A DNA stretch of 64,000 bases from Streptacidiphilus jeojiense (GTDB taxonomy: Bacteria > Actinomycetota > Actinomycetes > Streptomycetales > Streptomycetaceae). Below, one piece after another: positions 18,275 through 26,415 of this stretch. The notes under the pieces are model-generated. The model had not been told where the DNA came from and ran no database searches. It was given only the letters and a program-made list of their open reading frames with translations. The stretch covers positions 217,972 to 281,971 of the forward strand of contig NZ_JOEH01000019.1 of NCBI RefSeq assembly GCF_000719095.1. The letters are read 5' to 3'. Every line of letters begins with the position of its first letter. Within the stretch, counting starts at the first letter, position 1. Both the position numbers and the translations under genes were made by a program.

Positions 18275-19711
18275 TCAGGCCCGCCGCCCCGCTGACCCTC
18301 CGGACCCTCCGGCGGAGGGGACGGTGAGGGTGACGGTCAGCCCGCAGGGCTCGTTGGGGGTGAACTCCAGCGAGCCCCCCGAGGCCGCGAGCAGGGTCCT
18401 GGCGATGGAGAGGCCGAGACCGGAGCCGTCCACGTTCTGGTGGCGCGGGCTGCGCCAGAAGCGGTCGCCGATCCGGCCCAGCTCCTCCTCGGTCAGCCCG
18501 GGCCCGGCGTCCGACACCGCCACCGCGACCCGTCCCGGTGCACTCCGCTCCAGCACGGCTACCCGCACCCGCTCCCCGGCCGGGGTGAACTTGAGGGCGT
18601 TGTCGATCACCGCGTCCAGCGCACTGCCGTACCCGACCGGGTCGGCCAGGCCCAGCAGCGGTCCCGCCGGCTCCACCAGGTCCAGACCGACCCCGCGCTC
18701 GGCGGCCAGCGCCGTCCAGCCCTCGACCCGTACCGCGGCGAGCGCGGACAGGTCCGTCGGCTCGGCGCCGTGGCCCGCGTTCTCGGCGACGGCCAGCCCC
18801 AGCAGGTCGTCCAGGACCGAGGCCAGCCTGCGCCCCTCGACCCGGACCCCGGCCAGCTCGTCCTCGTGGCCGTCCGGCAGTTCCATCCCCATCGCCTCGA
18901 CCCGCAGCATCAGCGCCGCGAGCGGGTTGCGCAGCTGGTGCGAGGCGTCGGCGACGAAGGCCCGCTGCTGGTCCAGCACCTGCTCGACATGGTCGGCCAT
19001 CTCGTTGAAGGCCCGGGCCAGCCGCCGCAGCTCGGGCGGGCCGCCGGCCGGGGCGACCCGGGAGGCGAGCCGTCCGGTGGCGATGTCATGGGTCACCTTG
19101 TCCAGGTCCTGGACCGGACGCAGCACCCAGCCGGTGAGCAGCACCGCCGCCGCGACGGCCACCAGCACGGCGCCCGCCTCACCCCCGGCCAGCAGCAGCC
19201 AGCGGCGCAGGATCCGGGCGTCCAGCGCCCCGGTCGGGGACTCGGTGACCACCACGGCGACCACGTCCCCGTCCCACACCACCGGCGAGGCGACCACCAG
19301 TTCGCGGTGCGACTGCCAGGGCCAGGCCTGCGCCGGGTCATGGCTGCGGCGCCCGTCCAGCGCCTCGGCGAAGGCCTGGGCCGAGGCGCCGTGCGCGGCG
19401 TCGGTCCAGTCGGACGGGTCGGCGGTGACCGGGTTGCCGTCGAGCCCGAACACCCCGGCCCTGATGCCGTACACGTCGTAGTACCGGCGCAGCTCCGTGA
19501 TCAGCGTGTTCAGCTGCTCCTGCGCGGCCGGGGTGCCGGACTGGCCGATCGGGTTCTGGGCCAGGGCGGCGAAGCGCGCGGTGTCGTCGATCCGGTCCAC
19601 CACCAGGCGCTGCTGCTCGGCCGCGGCCTCGCTGATGGCCAGCGGTAGACCGAGGGCGACCAGCACGCAGGCCATCAGGGCGAGCAGGATGCCGAGCAGG
19701 CGGGTGCGCAT
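18275..19711 (-). CDS. Sensor histidine kinase
   Basis: 478 residues with an N-terminal membrane helix (LLGILLALMACVLVALGLPL), an extracytoplasmic sensor of about 130 residues, a second membrane helix near residues 175-200, a HAMP linker, the phosphoacceptor box VADASHQLRNPLAAL (His near residue 255), the N box VIDNALKFTP and the G boxes DAGPGL and GSGLGLSIA. The ATG at 19711 shares its A with the TGA of the response regulator, so the pair is translationally coupled. In S. coelicolor the equivalent neighbourhood holds the SCO5784/SCO5785 pair (from memory). Confidence 0.93.
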   Translation of the reverse strand: MRTRLLGILLALMACVLVALGLPLAISEAAAEQQRLVVDRIDDTARFAALAQNPIGQSGTPAAQEQLNTLITELRRYYDVYGIRAGVFGLDGNPVTADPSDWTDAAHGASAQAFAEALDGRRSHDPAQAWPWQSHRELVVASPVVWDGDVVAVVVTESPTGALDARILRRWLLLAGGEAGAVLVAVAAAVLLTGWVLRPVQDLDKVTHDIATGRLASRVAPAGGPPELRRLARAFNEMADHVEQVLDQQRAFVADASHQLRNPLAALMLRVEAMGMELPDGHEDELAGVRVEGRRLASVLDDLLGLAVAENAGHGAEPTDLSALAAVRVEGWTALAAERGVGLDLVEPAGPLLGLADPVGYGSALDAVIDNALKFTPAGERVRVAVLERSAPGRVAVAVSDAGPGLTEEELGRIGDRFWRSPRHQNVDGSGLGLSIARTLLAASGGSLEFTPNEPCGLTVTLTVPSAGGSGGSAGRRA

Positions 19712-20466
19712 CAACCAGCGGCCGGAGCGGCCGACGGGCCCGGCCGCCGCTCACCGGCGGGCTCGACGACCAGCCGGTAGCCGACCCCGCGCACCGTCTC
19801 GATCAGCGAGGGGACGGCGAGCTTCTGCCGCAGCGAGGCGACATGGACCTCCAGGGTCCGCGAGGTCCCCTCCCAGCTGCTGCGCCAGACCTCGCTGATG
19901 ATCTGCTCGCGGCGGATCACCACCCCGGGGCTCTGCGCCAGCAGCGCCAGCAGGTCGTACTCCTTGCGGGTCAGCGGCACGTCCCGGTCGTGGACCAGGG
20001 CCTTGCGGGCGGCGGGGTCCAGCCGCAGACCGCAGGAGCGGCTGATCCGCTCGGCGGCCGTCTCGGCGGGGCGGGCCTGGTCGGCGACGGGCTGCGGGGC
20101 GGCGCCGCGCCGGGCCACCGCGTGGATCCGGGCCAGCAGCTCCCCCATGTCGTAGGGCTTCACCACGTAGTCGTCGGCGCCGAGGTTCAGTCCGTGGATC
20201 CGGGAGTTGATGTCCGAACGGGCCGTGACCATGATCACCGGGATGCCGCCGCGGCGGCGGATCTGACCGCAGACGTCGAAACCGTCCCGGTCGGGCAGCC
20301 CCAGGTCCAGCAGCACCACCCGGTAGGGGCCGCGTCCGTCCGGAACCAGGGCGTCCAGCGCCTCGTTGCCGGTCCTGGCGTGGCGCACCTCGAAACCGTG
20401 CTTGGTCAGCACGGCCACCAGCGCTGCGGCCACATGGTCGTCGTCCTCGACAAGGAGCAGGCGCAC
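19711..20466 (-). CDS. OmpR-family response regulator
   Basis: About 251 residues: receiver domain with acidic pocket VEDDD and phosphoacceptor Asp54 in VVLLDLGLPD, the conserved threonine in VTARSD and the lysine in VVKPYDM; then a winged-helix DNA-binding domain with TRKEYDLLALLAQSPG and LEVHVASLRQKL. GTG 20466 follows GAGGAG by 6 bases; longer in-frame starts lack a ribosome site. First gene of the two-component operon, facing away from the ABC ATPase gene. Confidence 0.93.
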   Translation of the reverse strand: MRLLLVEDDDHVAAALVAVLTKHGFEVRHARTGNEALDALVPDGRGPYRVVLLDLGLPDRDGFDVCGQIRRRGGIPVIMVTARSDINSRIHGLNLGADDYVVKPYDMGELLARIHAVARRGAAPQPVADQARPAETAAERISRSCGLRLDPAARKALVHDRDVPLTRKEYDLLALLAQSPGVVIRREQIISEVWRSSWEGTSRTLEVHVASLRQKLAVPSLIETVRGVGYRLVVEPAGERRPGPSAAPAAG

Positions 20467-20654
20467 GGTCGACTCCTCTGCGGTGCGGGCCTCGGGGGCC
20501 GGTCGGGGGCGGTACCGGGAGGTCCGGTGCCGGGCACTCCCGTGTGCAGTACCCCATCCCGGTTGTGCCCTCCCGGTCAAGAGGATGTCCCCGGGAGCAC
20601 ACGGACCGTTACCGAGCTGCGATGAACCTCACCGGTGGCGCTACCTCAAATCCC

Positions 20655-20701
20655 CCTCAGATGTTTCGCTTCCCCCCTGCGAGCAGGCATATCGTCTGAG
20701 G
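20655..20701 (+). promoter_or_regulatory. Inverted repeat with candidate -10 before the ABC ATPase
   Basis: CCTCAGA (20655-20661) and TCTGAGG (20695-20701) are perfect 7-bp inverted arms around a C-rich spacer. A candidate -10 TATCGT (20690-20695) lies at the right arm, about 31 bases before the first possible plus-strand coding sequence. No good -35 is visible. It could be the control site of the ABC ATPase gene or of the divergent two-component system. Confidence 0.35.
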
Positions 20702-20731
20702 TGATCACCAGTTGGCGAGGGGGGCACCGAC

Positions 20732-21475
20732 GTGCGCGACGGCGTGCAGCAGGAGGGCGCGAGCCTGGTCACCCTGCGCGGCGTCAGCAAGCGCCAGGGA
20801 CTGGTGCAGGTCCTGCACGAGATCGACCTGGACCTGTGCGCCGGGGAGGTCGTCGCCGTGCTCGGCCCGCTCGGCGCCGGGAAGTCCACCCTGTTCCGGG
20901 CGATCAACGGGGCCGAACGGATCGACTCGGGAAGCATCTGCGTCGAGGGCCGCAAGCTGCTCCCCCGCCGGCGCCCGCTGCTCTGGACCCGCCGACCCGC
21001 CCGGGACCCCGACGAACTCTTCGCCTATCGGACCGTGCTGCAGAACGTCGCCCTGGGACAGGCCTGGCTGCGCCGGCTGACCCAGGCCGAGGCCGCCCGG
21101 CGGGCCCAGGTCCTGCTGGAACGGGTCGGAGCGGGCGACTGCGCGGCCAGCTACCCCTGGGAACTGACCAGCGGCCAGCGCCAGCTGGTGTCGATAGCCC
21201 GGGCCCTGGCGGTCAACCCCCGACTGCTGCTGCTGGACGAGCCCTGCGGCACCGGCGCCCCCACGGTGCTGCGCGAACTGGCCGCCGAGGGCATGGCGGC
21301 GCTGCTCGCCACCAGCGACCCCGCCTTCGCCCGCGCCGCCGCCGACCGGATCCTCTTCATGGCCGGCGGCCGCATCATCGAACGGGCCACCCCCGAGGAG
21401 TTCTTCACCACTCCGCGCACCGCCCGGGCCCGTGACTTCCTGGCGGGTGGGGCGAACGGGGGCGCGCAGCGCTGA
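20732..21475 (+). CDS. Orphan ABC transporter ATP-binding protein with degenerate motifs
   Basis: 247 residues related to polar amino-acid transporter ATPases (GlnQ/GluA type). The Walker A GPLGAGKST and Walker B LLLLDEP are intact. The Q-loop glutamine is not evident, the signature reads LTSGQ instead of LSGGQ, the D-loop reads GTGAP instead of SALDP, and the switch histidine position reads ATSDPAF, with serine in place of histidine. No permease or binding-protein gene adjoins. I recall that S. coelicolor has the glutamate transporter operon gluABCD in this region, so this may be a relic or a repurposed ATPase. GTG 20732 has AGGGGGG 7 bases upstream. Confidence 0.8.
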   Translation: MRDGVQQEGASLVTLRGVSKRQGLVQVLHEIDLDLCAGEVVAVLGPLGAGKSTLFRAINGAERIDSGSICVEGRKLLPRRRPLLWTRRPARDPDELFAYRTVLQNVALGQAWLRRLTQAEAARRAQVLLERVGAGDCAASYPWELTSGQRQLVSIARALAVNPRLLLLDEPCGTGAPTVLRELAAEGMAALLATSDPAFARAAADRILFMAGGRIIERATPEEFFTTPRTARARDFLAGGANGGAQR

Positions 21476-21668
21476 CGTGCCCGCCGGGGCGGGCGCGGCG
21501 CGGGCGCGGGTCGACCGCGCCACGAACCGGCGTACCCCCGAAGCTGCTTGACGCCGCACCAGGCGATCTGTTGCAGTGACTCCAGGACCGGTCCTGCCCG
21601 CACCGAGAAGTCCGGCGACCGCCGGCACCCAAGGCTGCGGGCGGCCCCGTCGGAGTCGAGAGGCAGCC

Positions 21669-23291
21669 GTGGACCCCGTGATCATCGTCGGCGCCGGCCC
21701 GGTCGGGCTGGCGCTGGCTCTGGCGCTCGCGCGCCACCAGGTGCCCACCGTGGTGCTGGACGACGGCGCCGGGGTGTCCCCCGAGGGGGCGCGCTCGACC
21801 GTACTGCGCGCCGACACCACCGAGTTCCTGGCCAGGATCGGCTACGGCCGGGTCGCCGCCGACGGCCGCGCCTGGACCTCCTGGCGCACCCTGCGGCGCA
21901 ACCGCGAGCTGCTGCACCTGCCGCTGCCCGACGACGAGCTGCTGCACCTGGCCCAGCACCGGCTGGAGCGCGGGCTGCGCGACGCCGTCTCGGCCACCCC
22001 GCTGATCGAGCTGGTCCACGAATCCCCGGTCAGCGAGATCGAACAGGACGAGGACGGGGTCAGCGTGCACGCCCGGCGCACCTGGTGGCGCGGCAGCCAC
22101 CTGGTGGGCTGCGACGGACCACGCTCCACCATGCGCAAGCAGCTGCAGCTGCGCTTTCCCGGCCGCACCGCCGCCGACCACTACGCCGTCGCCACCGTCC
22201 GGGTCGACCTCCCGTTCCCCGGCGAGGCCCGGCTGCACCGGGATCCGCACAGCGACCGGGCCCAGGTCAGCCGCGAGGTGACGGCCCGCCCGCTGCCGGA
22301 CGGCGTCTGGCGGCTCGACTGGCGGCTGCCGGTCGGGCACGGACCGCTCGCCCCCGACGCCCTGGTCGAGCAGCTCCAGGCCACCCTGGCCGGCTGGCAC
22401 GAGGGCACCGTCCCCGGGTACGAGCTGGTCACCACCGCCGACTACACGGTGCAGCAGCGGTTGGCCACCCGCTTCCAGGTCGGTCGGGTGTTCCTGGCCG
22501 GGGACGCGGCGCACCTGCTCGGCGCGCTGGGGATGCAGAACCTGGACGAGGGTCTGCGCGACGCCGACAACCTGGCCTGGAAGCTCGCCCTGGTCTGGCA
22601 CAACTGCGCCACCGAGCGGCTGCTGACGACCTATCAGCAGGAGCGGCGGAGTTCGGTGATCGCCCGGCTGCGGGCCGTGGACCAGGCCATGCCGCTGCTG
22701 GAGCCCGCCACCCCGTTGCTGGAGGCCCGGCGCAGCGTGCTCTCCGGCTCGCTGCGCCGCAATGCCACCCTGCTGTCCGACGGAACCCTGGGCCGCGGCC
22801 GGCTGGGCGCGGCCCCGGCCTACCCCGAGCGGAACCGTCCCTCACTGACCCCCGCGCTCTCGCCGACCAGCCCCGGGGTACTCGTCCCGGACGTGCCGGT
22901 GGTGACCCCGGACGGCTCCACCGACCGGCTGCGGGCCAGGCTGGGCCGGGGGTTCCTGGTGGTCCTGGTCGCGCCGGGCACCGGGGTCTGGGCGGTCGAG
23001 CACTGGCTCGGCGCCGGTCTGATGCCGCAGCTCAGCGAGGCCACCAGGGCACTGCCGCTGCCCGCCGAACTGCTGGTCACCGAGGACTACCCGTCCGCGC
23101 CGCCGCACACCGTGCTGCTGATCCGCCCGGACGGCCATCTGGTCGCCGCGCTCCGCGGCTGCCGTCCGGACGACCTGTGGGCGCTCGCCGACCGGGCCCG
23201 CGGCGGCTCCGCGGACCTGCCGACCCCGCGGTCCGCCGGTGCGGCACGGCCGGCCGACGCGCGCGTCGCGGGCGACCGGGCCAGGGCCTGA
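21669..23291 (+). CDS. FAD-dependent aromatic-type monooxygenase
   Basis: About 540 residues of the class A flavoprotein hydroxylase family. The N-terminal FAD dinucleotide fold is VIIVGAGPVGLALALALA; the DG motif reads LVGCDGPRSTMRKQL and the second FAD motif reads VFLAGDAAHLLGALGMQNLDEG, followed by DADNLAWKL. A C-terminal thioredoxin-like domain (about residues 410-510) is typical of phenol hydroxylase-like members. NAD(P)H-dependent hydroxylation of a phenolic substrate is expected from the family. GTG 21669 with GAGAGG upstream fits the FAD motif starting at residue 4. It is a single gene. Confidence 0.87.
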   Translation: MDPVIIVGAGPVGLALALALARHQVPTVVLDDGAGVSPEGARSTVLRADTTEFLARIGYGRVAADGRAWTSWRTLRRNRELLHLPLPDDELLHLAQHRLERGLRDAVSATPLIELVHESPVSEIEQDEDGVSVHARRTWWRGSHLVGCDGPRSTMRKQLQLRFPGRTAADHYAVATVRVDLPFPGEARLHRDPHSDRAQVSREVTARPLPDGVWRLDWRLPVGHGPLAPDALVEQLQATLAGWHEGTVPGYELVTTADYTVQQRLATRFQVGRVFLAGDAAHLLGALGMQNLDEGLRDADNLAWKLALVWHNCATERLLTTYQQERRSSVIARLRAVDQAMPLLEPATPLLEARRSVLSGSLRRNATLLSDGTLGRGRLGAAPAYPERNRPSLTPALSPTSPGVLVPDVPVVTPDGSTDRLRARLGRGFLVVLVAPGTGVWAVEHWLGAGLMPQLSEATRALPLPAELLVTEDYPSAPPHTVLLIRPDGHLVAALRGCRPDDLWALADRARGGSADLPTPRSAGAARPADARVAGDRARA

Positions 23292-23361
23292 GCGGGTACG
23301 ACGGGGCAGGATCCGGCGGGATTCCACAGCAGATCCACAGCCGTCTGACGCTTGATCAGTA

Positions 23362-23390
23362 TTGACGATCACCCTGCTCCGTGCTTCACT
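23362..23390 (+). promoter_or_regulatory. Candidate promoter of the leader-cysteine dioxygenase transcript
   Basis: TTGACG (23362-23367) and TTCACT (23385-23390) are separated by 17 bases. The predicted start of transcription falls at about 23397, one base before an ATG at 23398 that is in frame with the leader peptide, so a leaderless longer version of the leader is possible. The -10 matches the consensus only moderately. Confidence 0.4.
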
Positions 23391-23475
23391 GACGCCCATG
23401 CGGCAGCAGTGCAGGTGGCTTCGGCCACTCGGAGTTTCGGCGGAGAGCCCGGGTGTCGCCCCCCGGGACGTCGGA

Positions 23476-23571
23476 GTGCTGTCCCTCACCGGTGCGACCA
23501 GCGTCCGTCTGGTCCGGCGCGCCCACCTGGACCTGGTCCGGTACGTAGGCGCCCTCTGTACGGCCGGCTAG
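23476..23571 (+). CDS. Putative cysteine-responsive leader peptide
   Basis: A 31-residue peptide whose core TSVRLVRRAHLDLVRYVGALC matches, as I recall it, the consensus R-x-L-x-RR-x-H-x-DL-x-R-x-x-SALC of actinobacterial leader peptides found before sulfur and cysteine genes. The single Cys codon (TGT) lies five codons before the TAG stop. It precedes cysteine dioxygenase by 214 bases. In mycobacteria related cysteine-rich upstream peptides act as cysteine-responsive attenuators. The start is uncertain: GTG 23476 gives the usual length, ATG 23398 would give 57 residues. Confidence 0.65.
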   Translation: MLSLTGATSVRLVRRAHLDLVRYVGALCTAG

Positions 23572-23636
23572 CAGCCGTCCTGCCCCGGTAGATCCACCGC
23601 ACCTGTCGCGGCCGCCTCGCCGCACCCTCGCGCACG

Positions 23637-23651
23637 CCCCGGTTCCCGGGG
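23637..23651 (+). promoter_or_regulatory. Small hairpin between leader peptide and cysteine dioxygenase
   Basis: CCCCGG-TTC-CCGGGG is a perfect 6-bp stem 65 bases after the leader stop, within the 214-base untranslated stretch 23572-23785. It could contribute to attenuation; other GC-rich pairings are also possible and no U-tract follows. Confidence 0.35.
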
Positions 23652-23785
23652 TTGCTGCGCCGTACCCACGCACCCGTAGCAGCGCGCTCCGTCGGCACCC
23701 CCTGCCGCCGTGAGCGCGTCCAGTGCGCAGCGCCGCGCACCGCTTCCGCGTATCCGGCCGCCTTTTCAGACCCCAGGATGCCCCC

Positions 23786-24307
23786 ATGTCGACCACCCGT
23801 ACCCGCACGGAAACGCCGGCCCCCACCCTCACCGAACTGCTGGCCTTCGCCAGAGCGACCGCCGCGGATCCGGAGGTGCTGGCGCAGCTGCCGCTCGACC
23901 CCGAGCAGCGCACCTGGGTCCGCATCGAGGGTCCGCACGGCAGCGAGGCCTGGCTGATCGGCTGGCCGCCCGGGTCGGAGACCGGCTGGCACGACCACGG
24001 CGGATCCAGCGGCGCGTTCGTCACCGCCGACGGCGAGCTCAGCGAGCTGTCGCTGGGGCTGCCCATCCCCACCGACGGCTGGCGCAGCCTGGAACTGCAG
24101 GAGGGGGTCGACCGGCAGCGCAGCCTGCCCGAGGGCCGGGGCCGCTCCTTCGGCCCGCACCATGTGCACCAGGTGATCAACCCCTCGGACGAGCGGCACG
24201 CCGTCTCGGTGCACTGCTACTACCCGCCGCTGCCCAAGCTGCGACGCTATGAGCGCAGCGGCGACGTGCTGCGGCTGAGGCTGGTCGAGATCCCCGAGGA
24301 GTGGTGA
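23786..24307 (+). CDS. Cysteine dioxygenase (cupin)
   Basis: Oxidises cysteine to cysteine sulfinate with a mononuclear iron. The 173-residue protein has the iron-binding histidines in TGWHDHGGSSGAF (residues near 65) and HHVHQVINPS (near 127), and the C-terminal SVHCYYPPL. It belongs to the bacterial type I cysteine dioxygenase group. The ATG at 23786 has AGGA upstream. It is followed by a rhodanese gene after 2 bases and preceded by a cysteine-type leader peptide, giving a coherent cysteine-catabolic operon. Confidence 0.9.
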   Translation: MSTTRTRTETPAPTLTELLAFARATAADPEVLAQLPLDPEQRTWVRIEGPHGSEAWLIGWPPGSETGWHDHGGSSGAFVTADGELSELSLGLPIPTDGWRSLELQEGVDRQRSLPEGRGRSFGPHHVHQVINPSDERHAVSVHCYYPPLPKLRRYERSGDVLRLRLVEIPEEW

Positions 24308-24309
24308 CC

Positions 24310-24711
24310 GTGGCGGTCGGCATCGACGAACTGCTCGAACGCGAGCGCGAGAAGCTGGACCGGCTGAGCCCCGAGCAGGCCGCCGCGGCGGTGGCCGAGT
24401 CCGGGGCGGTGCTGGTGGACATCCGCTACGCGGCGCTCCGGGACCGGGACGGCACCGTGCCCGGTGCGCTGGTGGTGGAGCGCAATGAGCTGGAGTGGCG
24501 GCTGGACCCGCTGTGCGACTACCGGCTGCCGGAGGCCACCGGGCACGATCTGCAGGTCATCGTGGTCTGCAACGAGGGTTACGCCTCCAGCCTGGCCGCG
24601 CGCTCGCTCCAGGCGCTGGGGCTGAGCCGGGCCACCGACCTGATCGGCGGGTTCCAGGCCTGGGCGGCGGCGGGGCTGCCGGTGACGGCGCCGGACGCGG
24701 TGGGCGAGTAG
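24310..24711 (+). CDS. Rhodanese-like sulfurtransferase
   Basis: 133 residues forming one rhodanese domain with VDIRYAALRDRDGTVPGAL and the active-site loop VVCNEGYASS, whose cysteine carries the persulfide. It ends with GGFQAWAAAGLPV, typical of single-domain rhodaneses. The GTG at 24310 has GAGGAG 8 bases upstream; GTGs at 24301 and 24304 overlap the end of the dioxygenase gene and are worse spaced. It probably handles sulfur released in cysteine breakdown. Confidence 0.88.
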   Translation: MAVGIDELLEREREKLDRLSPEQAAAAVAESGAVLVDIRYAALRDRDGTVPGALVVERNELEWRLDPLCDYRLPEATGHDLQVIVVCNEGYASSLAARSLQALGLSRATDLIGGFQAWAAAGLPVTAPDAVGE

Positions 24712-24730
24712 GGGGTTCTGACGGCGGTCG

Positions 24731-24861
24731 GCTGCGGACCGTAGTGGGCTTGTCGCGCAGTTCCCCGCGCCCCTGATTAGTGCAACTTTCTCGCAGTGGG
24801 TCAGTTGCAGCCCCCTTAGGGGCGCGGGGAACTGCGCGACCAGCCATCTACGGCCTGCAGC
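24731..24861. repeat. Large inverted repeat of the streptomycete GGGGCGCGGGGAAC type
   Basis: The inner arms 24752-24774 and 24818-24840 are perfectly complementary over 23 bp and contain GGGGCGCGGGGAACTGCGCG, a sequence that recurs between genes in many Streptomyces genomes. The pairing extends outward with a few mismatches to 24731 and 24861, and a further TGCAAC/GTTGCA pair lies inside. It sits between the convergent rhodanese and RNase Y-like genes and very likely acts as a bidirectional terminator or a dispersed repeat. Confidence 0.8.
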
Positions 24862-24869
24862 CGAAGGCC

Positions 24870-26294
24870 CTACCGGGCGAACTCCGTGGCCCGGCTCTCC
24901 CTGATCACGGTGATCCGGATCTGCCCGGGGTAGGTCAGCTCCTCCTCCACCTGCTTGGCCACGTCACGGGCGATGACCTGCGCCTGGAGGTCGTCCACGG
25001 CCTCCGGCAGCACCATCACCCTGACCTCGCGCCCGGCCTGCATGGCGAAGACCTTGTGCACGCCCTCGTGCCGGCGGGCGATCTGCTCCAGCCGCTCCAG
25101 CCTGCGGGCGTAAAGCTCCAGCGACTCCCGGCGCGCGCCGGGCCGCCCGCCGGAGCAGGCGTCCGCCGCCTGGGTCAGCACCGCCTCGACGGTCTGCGGG
25201 TCGACCTCGTTGTGGTGCGCCTCTATCGCATGGACGACCTCGTCGGCCTCGCCGTAGCGGCGGGCCAGCTCGGCGCCGATCAACGCATGGCTGCCCTCCA
25301 CCTCGTGGGTGACCGCCTTGCCCACGTCGTGGAGCAGCGTGCAGCGCTTCACCAGTGCCGGGTCCACCCGCAGCTCGGCTGCCATCATCCCGGCGATGTG
25401 GGCGGACTCGACGAGATGGCCCAGCACGTTCTGCCCGTAGGAGGTGCGGTAGCGGAGCCGGCCCAGCAGCCGCAGCAGTTCCGGGTGCATCTCACCGACA
25501 CCGATCTCGGCGAGCGCGTCCTCGGCCGCGCGCTCGCACTGCCGCTCCACCGCGGCCAGGCTGCGCTCGTACTCCTCCTCGATCCGCAGCGGCTGGATCC
25601 TGCCGTCGGCCACCAGTGCCTCCAGCGTCAGCCGGCCGACCTCCCTGCGCACCGGGTCGAAGCAGGACAGCAGCACCGATGCGGGGGTGTCGTCGATCAC
25701 CAGGCTGACGCCGGTGACGGACTCGAAGGAGCGGATGTTGCGGCCCTCGCGGCCGATGATCCGGCCCTTCATCTCGTCCCCCGGCAGCCGCACCGTGGTG
25801 ACCACCGACTCGGCGGTCTGCTGGGCGGCCACCCGTTGGACGGCGGTGGCGACGATCTCCCGGGCCCGGGCCTCGCCCTCGGCTCGCGCCCTGCGCTCGA
25901 TCTCGCGGACCGTCCGGACCGCCTCCCGCTTGGCCTGTTCCTCGGCCGCGTGCACGATCTCGGCCCTGGCCTGGGCACCGCTCAGACCGGCGACCCGCTC
26001 CAGGGCCAGCCGCCGTTCGGCCTCCGCCATGGCCGCCTCGGCCCGCAGCTCCTCACGCTGCCGGGCGAGAACGGCCTGGATCTCGGCCGCGTCGACCGCG
26101 CAGTTGTGCAGGCGCCGCTGCTCCTCGTCCAGCCGGCGTTCGCGCTCGGCACTGCGGAGTTCCCGGCGTTCCCACTCGATGCGCAGCCTGGCCGCTTCCT
26201 CGCGCTCCTCGCGACTGCGGCGGCGGTGGGTGAAGGCGGCATACAACAGCGCCGCCAGGGCCAGACCGGCCAATACGACAAGCGCGATCTCCAT
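24870..26294 (-). CDS. RNase Y-like HD-domain endoribonuclease
   Basis: 474 residues: an N-terminal membrane anchor (IALVVLAGLALAALLYAAF, residues 3-21), a long charged coiled coil to about residue 165, a KH domain with KGRIIGREGRNIRSFE, and an HD domain with LLHDVGKAVTHEVEGSHA and AHH. This is the domain order of RNase Y, which starts mRNA decay at the membrane. It is somewhat shorter than the about 520 residues of the Bacillus protein, mainly in the coiled coil. ATG 26294 has GGGAGG upstream. It is next to recX on the same strand. Confidence 0.87.
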   Translation of the reverse strand: MEIALVVLAGLALAALLYAAFTHRRRSREEREEAARLRIEWERRELRSAERERRLDEEQRRLHNCAVDAAEIQAVLARQREELRAEAAMAEAERRLALERVAGLSGAQARAEIVHAAEEQAKREAVRTVREIERRARAEGEARAREIVATAVQRVAAQQTAESVVTTVRLPGDEMKGRIIGREGRNIRSFESVTGVSLVIDDTPASVLLSCFDPVRREVGRLTLEALVADGRIQPLRIEEEYERSLAAVERQCERAAEDALAEIGVGEMHPELLRLLGRLRYRTSYGQNVLGHLVESAHIAGMMAAELRVDPALVKRCTLLHDVGKAVTHEVEGSHALIGAELARRYGEADEVVHAIEAHHNEVDPQTVEAVLTQAADACSGGRPGARRESLELYARRLERLEQIARRHEGVHKVFAMQAGREVRVMVLPEAVDDLQAQVIARDVAKQVEEELTYPGQIRITVIRESRATEFAR

Positions 26295-26316
26295 GGGCCC
26301 TCCCTCACTGAAGGTG

Positions 26317-26345
26317 AGGCTACGGGTAGGTTACGAAACGGTCAA
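26317..26345 (-). promoter_or_regulatory. Promoter of the RNase Y-like gene
   Basis: On the minus strand TTGACC (26340-26345) and TAGCCT (26317-26322) are spaced by 17 bases, about 23 bases before the ATG. The -35 lies in an imperfect inverted repeat (ACGAA-GGTCA type arms at 26333-26344 and 26361-26371), which may be an operator or the recX terminator. Confidence 0.55.
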
Positions 26346-26415
26346 GATAGCGATCAGATCTGACCATTCGTCACCAGCCCGTTCACACAACCTCCTTGCC
26401 CCGTCCTCCGAGCGT

